From Candidatus Nitrotoga sp. M5 (GTDB lineage: Bacteria > Pseudomonadota > Gammaproteobacteria > Burkholderiales > Gallionellaceae): a stretch of DNA of 53,466 bases. The DNA lies in assembly GCF_927904885.1 (NCBI RefSeq), contig NZ_CAKMNW010000026.1, positions 1 to 53,466 on the forward strand. The letters are read 5' to 3'. Below the pieces are notes generated by a model that was not told where the DNA came from, did no database searches, and was given only the letters and a program-made list of their open reading frames with translations. Of the stretch, positions 49,684 through 53,466 are shown piece by piece. How positions within the stretch are numbered: the first letter of the stretch is position 1; every line of letters begins with the position of its first letter. The position numbers were made by a program, and so were the translations under genes.

Positions 49684-49701
49684 CTGTCACATTTCTGTCA
49701 T
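49684..49701 (+). promoter_or_regulatory. PHO box upstream of phoB
   Basis: CTGTCACATTTCTGTCAT: two 7-bp direct repeats CTGTCAC and CTGTCAT with a 4-base spacer, matching the PhoB consensus. A further TTGTCAT occurs at about 49718 and TATAAA at about 49723 may be the -10. It implies phosphate-starvation autoregulation of phoB. Confidence 0.88.
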
Positions 49702-49742
49702 ACCATCGCAAGTTGTTTGTCATATAAACGACGGAGAAAATA

Positions 49743-50429
49743 ATGACCGCGAATATTCTGGTAGTGGAAGACGAACCTGCAATACAGGAGCTGCTTGCAT
49801 TCAATATAACGCAATGCGGCTACCATGCAATCGAGGCATTGGATGCCGATGACGCTTGGACGCATATCAACCATGCGTTGCCGGACCTGATTCTGCTTGA
49901 CTGGATGCTGCCCGGTAGTAGTGGCGTGGAACTGGCGCGCCGTCTGCGCGCCGATCACCGTACACATAACATCCCCATCATCATGCTGACTGCGCGAATC
50001 GACGAACGCGATAAAATTCTGGGACTGGAATCCGGCGCAGACGACTACATAACCAAGCCATTTTCGCCACGTGAACTGATGGCTCGCATCCGTGCCGTGC
50101 TGCGCCGCCGCGCGCCACAAATGAGTGATGAAATAGTGACAGCAGGTGGGCTGGAATTATCGCCAGCGATGCATCGTATCAATGCTGATGGAGCAATGAT
50201 TGATCTGGGGCCAACTGAATTTCGTTTGTTACATTTTTTTATGACTCATCCTGAGAGGGTCTATAGCCGTTCGCAGCTGCTTGACCAAGTTTGGGGCGAT
50301 CATGTATTTGTGGAAGAGCGCACAGTGGATGTACACATTCGCCGTTTGCGCCAGGCGCTTGAGCCCTCCAACCACGATAGGCTTGTTCAAACTGTGCGCG
50401 GTAGCGGCTACCGTTTTTCATGCAACTAA
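49743..50429 (+). CDS. phoB: Phosphate regulon response regulator PhoB
   Basis: DNA-binding response regulator activating Pho genes on phosphate limitation. 228 residues: receiver domain with acidic Glu9/Asp10, phosphoacceptor Asp53 (LILLDWMLPG), and Lys in DDYITKPFSP; winged-helix OmpR-type domain from about 130 with ERTVDVHIRRLRQAL and TVRGSGYRF. Preceded by a PHO box. No pst or phoU genes are seen nearby. Confidence 0.95.
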   Translation: MTANILVVEDEPAIQELLAFNITQCGYHAIEALDADDAWTHINHALPDLILLDWMLPGSSGVELARRLRADHRTHNIPIIMLTARIDERDKILGLESGADDYITKPFSPRELMARIRAVLRRRAPQMSDEIVTAGGLELSPAMHRINADGAMIDLGPTEFRLLHFFMTHPERVYSRSQLLDQVWGDHVFVEERTVDVHIRRLRQALEPSNHDRLVQTVRGSGYRFSCN

Positions 50430-50475
50430 ACTGGATGGGTTAAAGCGTAGCAGCACTCCGTACCGTCAATTACAA

Positions 50476-50519
50476 GACACCTTTAAAAATTGGATTTTTA
50501 GAGGTGTCCTACAATTTTT
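50476..50519 (+). terminator. Hairpin with T-run between phoB and phoR (GGGCACCTC family, copy C)
   Basis: GACACCTTTAAAAAT, loop TGG, ATTTTTAGAGGTGTC pairs over 15 bp with one mismatch, followed by a T-run (50512-50521). It lies between the two genes of a two-component system and may attenuate phoR. Confidence 0.65.
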
Positions 50520-50595
50520 TTACCCTGCTTAGATGTGATTTTCCAGCGCTTATACACCATGATAATAGCGCAGCATAATTTTTAAAGGCTACACC

Positions 50596-51918
50596 ATGTT
50601 TGATTTTTGGCGTCGTGCACTTTTTCCCGTGTTTGTCTTCTTGATTCTTTCCCTGCTAGTGTGGGTGACAGTAGGAGCGTTACCCGCTACCTTATTCTTT
50701 AGCATGATGATGTTGATAAATCTAGTTCTGCACTTACGTCAACTCAAAGCTCTTGATTTCTGGCTGATCGATTCTGATGAGCGTATGGTGCCTGATGGCT
50801 CAGGGTTGTGGGAGGATGTATTTATGCGGCTAAACAGGATGGTACGACAACATCATAAAGAACATAAGCAACGCGTCGCGGCGCTTCAGCACATGGAGCA
50901 GGCTACCTCGGCGCTACCAGAAGGAGTGGCTATACTTGATGAAGCCTACCACATTGAATGGTGTAATCCGCTTGCAGTGCAACATTTTGGCCTGGACTAC
51001 AAGCATGATATCGGCCAACAGATCACTTATCTTGTTCGTCAACCAGAATTCGCTAAATACCTCGCCGTGCGCGACTTCAACGAACCGCTGGTTCTTTACG
51101 GGGCGCGACAGGATGGGCTGACGCTGTCCATTAAATTAATCCCCTATGGAGACAACAAGCGGCTACTAATTAGTCGCGACATTACCCATTTGGAGCGCAT
51201 TGAAACCATGCGTCGTGATTTTGTCGCCAATGTGTCGCATGAGTTGCGCACGCCGCTTACCGTAGTCAATGGCTTCGTTGAGACCTTGCATGATATGCCC
51301 AACCTTGAAAATAATATGGCGCGCCGTGCGCTAAATCTGATGGGAGAGCAAATGTGCCGTATGGAGCAGCTGGTAGATGGTTTACTAACCTTGTCCAAGC
51401 TGGAGGATACACTCAATGCCTTGCAGGAAGAAACCGTGGATGTAGCCAGACTTTTACGCACACTACTTCAAGAAGGGCAATCTTTAAGTGCGGGGAATCA
51501 TACGCTGCAGCTAGAACTGGCGAGCAGTTGCGCCCTGCTGGGCAACGCTGATGAGTTGCGCAGCGCCTTTGGCAATTTGATTTCAAATGCAATCCGTTAC
51601 ACTCCACATGGAGGCGAGATTTTGGTGAGTTGGCACGAAAAGGGCGATCAGCCGGTATTTAGTGTGCAGGACAGCGGCATTGGAGTCTCGCCGCAACACA
51701 TCCCACGACTGACGGAGCGTTTTTATCGGGTTGATCGCAGTCGTTCAAGAGAAACCGGGGGTACAGGTTTGGGGCTGGCAATTGTCAAGCATATAGCCAG
51801 CCGACATCAGGCGCGCTTGGAAATAGCCAGCGAGGAAGGTAAGGGCAGTACGTTCAGTGTTATATTTTCTTCGAGCCGATGCCTGTCATTGCAAGTGGAA
51901 GAAACAATTGCCAATTAG
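50596..51918 (+). CDS. phoR: Phosphate regulon sensor histidine kinase PhoR
   Basis: Membrane histidine kinase of the Pho system. 440 residues: two N-terminal transmembrane helices (about 8-45), a charged linker, a PAS domain (about 100-190, ALPEGVAILDEAYHIEWCN), dimerisation/phosphoacceptor His215 in NVSHELRTPL, N box NLISNAIRYTPHGG, and G box GGTGLGLAI. AAGG lies 11 bases before the ATG. It follows phoB after 166 bases that contain a hairpin, rather than directly. Confidence 0.95.
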   Translation: MFDFWRRALFPVFVFLILSLLVWVTVGALPATLFFSMMMLINLVLHLRQLKALDFWLIDSDERMVPDGSGLWEDVFMRLNRMVRQHHKEHKQRVAALQHMEQATSALPEGVAILDEAYHIEWCNPLAVQHFGLDYKHDIGQQITYLVRQPEFAKYLAVRDFNEPLVLYGARQDGLTLSIKLIPYGDNKRLLISRDITHLERIETMRRDFVANVSHELRTPLTVVNGFVETLHDMPNLENNMARRALNLMGEQMCRMEQLVDGLLTLSKLEDTLNALQEETVDVARLLRTLLQEGQSLSAGNHTLQLELASSCALLGNADELRSAFGNLISNAIRYTPHGGEILVSWHEKGDQPVFSVQDSGIGVSPQHIPRLTERFYRVDRSRSRETGGTGLGLAIVKHIASRHQARLEIASEEGKGSTFSVIFSSSRCLSLQVEETIAN

Positions 51919-51953
51919 TAACACCTGTAATGCAAACGGCTTGATTTTCAATA

Positions 51954-52994
51954 TCATTCATTACGTTTAGCCATGTTTTTAACATACCATGCCATCGATT
52001 CTTCCAAGCCTTGGGCGATGTTGTGAGTAGGCGCATAACCCAAAAAAGACTGGGCTTTTGAAATGTCCGCTTGAGAGTGCCGCACATCACCTGCACGAAA
52101 ATCACGGCAAACGGGTTTAAATTCTTTTAAGTGTGGGAAGTGCGGCAGGAGTAGCATTCGGCTTTGATCAAAGAGGTTGTTGAGCGTAGTCCTGTCCCCA
52201 ACAGCGATATTGTAAACTTGATTAGTGGAATCGATCTCCTCTACAGTCGCGGCAAGAAGATTTGCCTGCACAGCATTATCAATGTAACAAAAATCGCGAC
52301 TGGTTTCTCCGTCACCATTAATAAAAACAGGCTCATTGTTGATCATACTGGCTACCCACTTGGGAATTACCGCTGCATAGGCACCATTAGGATCCTGGCG
52401 ACGACCAAAGATGTTGAAATAGCGCAAACCGATTGTGTGAAATTCGTAACATCGACTGAATACATCGGCATAAAGTTCGTTCACATACTTTGTTACTGCA
52501 TAAGGCGACAAAGGCTTGCCTATTATATTTTCAACCTTGGGCAAGCCTGGATGGTCACCATAAGTTGAACTGGAAGCCGCATATACAAAACGCGTTACCG
52601 CTGCGTCGCGTGCCGCTACAAGCATGTTGAGAAATCCCGAGATATTATTTTCGTTAGTAAGAATAGGGTTCTCAAGCGAGCGTGGCACCGAACCGAGCGC
52701 CGCCTGGTGCAGTACGTAATCCACACCTGACACAGCCTCTCGACAAGAATTTAGATCACGAATATCCCCCTCTATGAGACGAAATCGAGCCCATTGCTGC
52801 GGTGTAACGCAAGTTTCCACCTCCTCAAGGTTCTTTCTATAACCTGTAGCAAAATTATCTAAGCCCTTAACATGCTGGTCAAGCTTGAGGAGTGTCTCCA
52901 GCAAGTTACTGCCAATAAAACCAGCCGCGCCAGTAATCAGCCAAACTCGAGGGTTCTGCAGTAGGCGCTGCTTAACAACTTGAAAAGCGGTCAT
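51954..52994 (-). CDS. wbpP: UDP-N-acetylglucosamine(-uronate) 4-epimerase, WbpP/TviC type
   Basis: Short-chain dehydrogenase-type nucleotide-sugar epimerase of 346 residues. NAD-binding [11 protein letters not shown] (22-30), the catalytic Ser142-Ser143 region and Tyr165/Lys169 (SPYAVTK) are visible, and [17 protein letters not shown] is characteristic of the WbpP/TviC group, which epimerises UDP-GlcNAc or UDP-GlcNAcA for O-antigen or capsule. GAGGAAATAATTT precedes the ATG. It may belong to a polysaccharide locus beyond the window end; no other such gene is seen. Confidence 0.85.
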   Translation of the reverse strand: MTAFQVVKQRLLQNPRVWLITGAAGFIGSNLLETLLKLDQHVKGLDNFATGYRKNLEEVETCVTPQQWARFRLIEGDIRDLNSCREAVSGVDYVLHQAALGSVPRSLENPILTNENNISGFLNMLVAARDAAVTRFVYAASSSTYGDHPGLPKVENIIGKPLSPYAVTKYVNELYADVFSRCYEFHTIGLRYFNIFGRRQDPNGAYAAVIPKWVASMINNEPVFINGDGETSRDFCYIDNAVQANLLAATVEEIDSTNQVYNIAVGDRTTLNNLFDQSRMLLLPHFPHLKEFKPVCRDFRAGDVRHSQADISKAQSFLGYAPTHNIAQGLEESMAWYVKNMAKRNE

Positions 52995-53369
52995 AAATTA
53001 TTTCCTCACCAATACCTAAAGAGCCGTACTGCATGCCTTTAACTGTAATCGGATTAAACGTGAATGTGACACCAGTCTAAGTGAATTGTTTGCGATTTAA
53101 CTTTAGAAACTTGAATTTTCTTTGAGTGGGTAGCGAGGACGACTGTGAAGCACAGACAGAGGTTTCCCGAAACTATCCAAGGCGAATTCTACCGTACTCA
53201 GCTTTTTTCAGACACTCCATCCAAGTATTAGACCAAACTAGTTTGTATTAGCGGTAACCATAAGATTGTGGAAGTAGCAGAGCCTCAGCCGCAAGGAGTG
53301 TAAATGCATTACATTTTACCCCTATTGTGTCCCCATGCGGGGGGATGTCTAAAAGCTGAAAAGAAATTA
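52995..53369. other. Intergenic region upstream of wbpP
   Basis: About 375 bases with no credible gene. A short GC stem (CCCC..GGGG) lies near 53333. It should include the wbpP promoter on the minus strand, which I did not identify. Confidence 0.4.
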
Positions 53370-53466
53370 GGGCACCTCGAAAAACCCATTCTCATGAAGC
53401 ACTTTTGATAAAATTCACCTATCTGAACTCGAGTCCTACCAATGCTGATGAAACGCCGTAGCGCGA
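53370..53466. repeat. GGGCACCTC-family repeat, copy D; possible insertion-sequence end
   Basis: GGGCACCTCGAAAAACCC begins here and continues to the window end. The motif looks like the terminal inverted repeat of a mobile element. Open frames on both strands cross the edge (for example one starting with ATG near 53442 on +), so an IS could extend beyond the window. Strand and family cannot be fixed from this piece. Confidence 0.45.

Overview
The window looks like chromosome of a betaproteobacterium. Gene orders such as ndk-rlmN-pilW-rodZ-ispG-hisS-yfgM-bamB-der, ribF-ileS-lspA-ispH, and dapC-dapD-pilU-dapE-prmB are typical of that class. A hydrogenase maturation gene (hypE), a sulfide:quinone reductase-like module and a moderate G+C (judged by eye, not computed) would fit a chemolithotroph of the Nitrosomonadales/Gallionellaceae type, perhaps near Ca. 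Nitrotoga. That placement is inference; no rRNA gene is present to test it.

Layout. (1) 1-1.5 kb: a small GIY-YIG gene flanked by degenerate repeat motifs, then hypE. (2) 1.9-13.6 kb: a TCA-cycle block: sdhC, sdhD, sdhA, an unusual 1.18-kb gap, sdhB, sdhE, gltA, sucA, sucB and lpd, all on +. (3) 13.8-23.8 kb: tRNA-Val(GAC), ndk, and the conserved run rlmN to der (rRNA/tRNA methylation, type IV pilus, cell shape, isoprenoids, histidyl-tRNA, outer-membrane assembly, ribosome assembly). (4) 23.9-34.4 kb: an accessory block with a secreted beta-helix protein, a DUF3422 protein, an IS481 transposase remnant, a nitroreductase, an MscS channel, and a sulfur module (TetR regulator, rhodanese, DUF4242, SQR-like flavoprotein, DUF1641, with a divergent TauE-type exporter). 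(5) 34.7-46.6 kb: ribF-ileS-lspA-ispH on +, facing prmB-dapE-arsC-like-pilU-dapD-dapC on -, then an EamA transporter. (6) 46.6-53.5 kb: tmk, a 2-Cys peroxiredoxin, a sodium:solute symporter, phoB with a PHO box, phoR, a WbpP/TviC-type epimerase on -, and a repeat that may be an IS end at the window edge.

The most interesting part is the sulfur module. The tetR promoter is near-consensus (TTGACA, 17-bp spacer, TATTAT), and a palindrome built on ATGACCAGTCAT lies in its spacer. The same palindrome recurs upstream of the DUF4242-SQR-DUF1641 genes. The regulator carries a cysteine in a GCLLGNL context, like thiol-sensing TetR proteins such as NemR. Together this suggests a sulfide- or persulfide-responsive regulon that also covers the divergent exporter. 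The SQR-like enzyme keeps two of the usual cysteines but shows no C-terminal one.

Other items are the gap that splits the sdh operon, a dispersed GGGCACCTC repeat family (four loci) that forms hairpins between genes (including between phoB and phoR), and a strong hairpin just ahead of rlmN. No CRISPR array, rRNA gene or intact transposase was seen.
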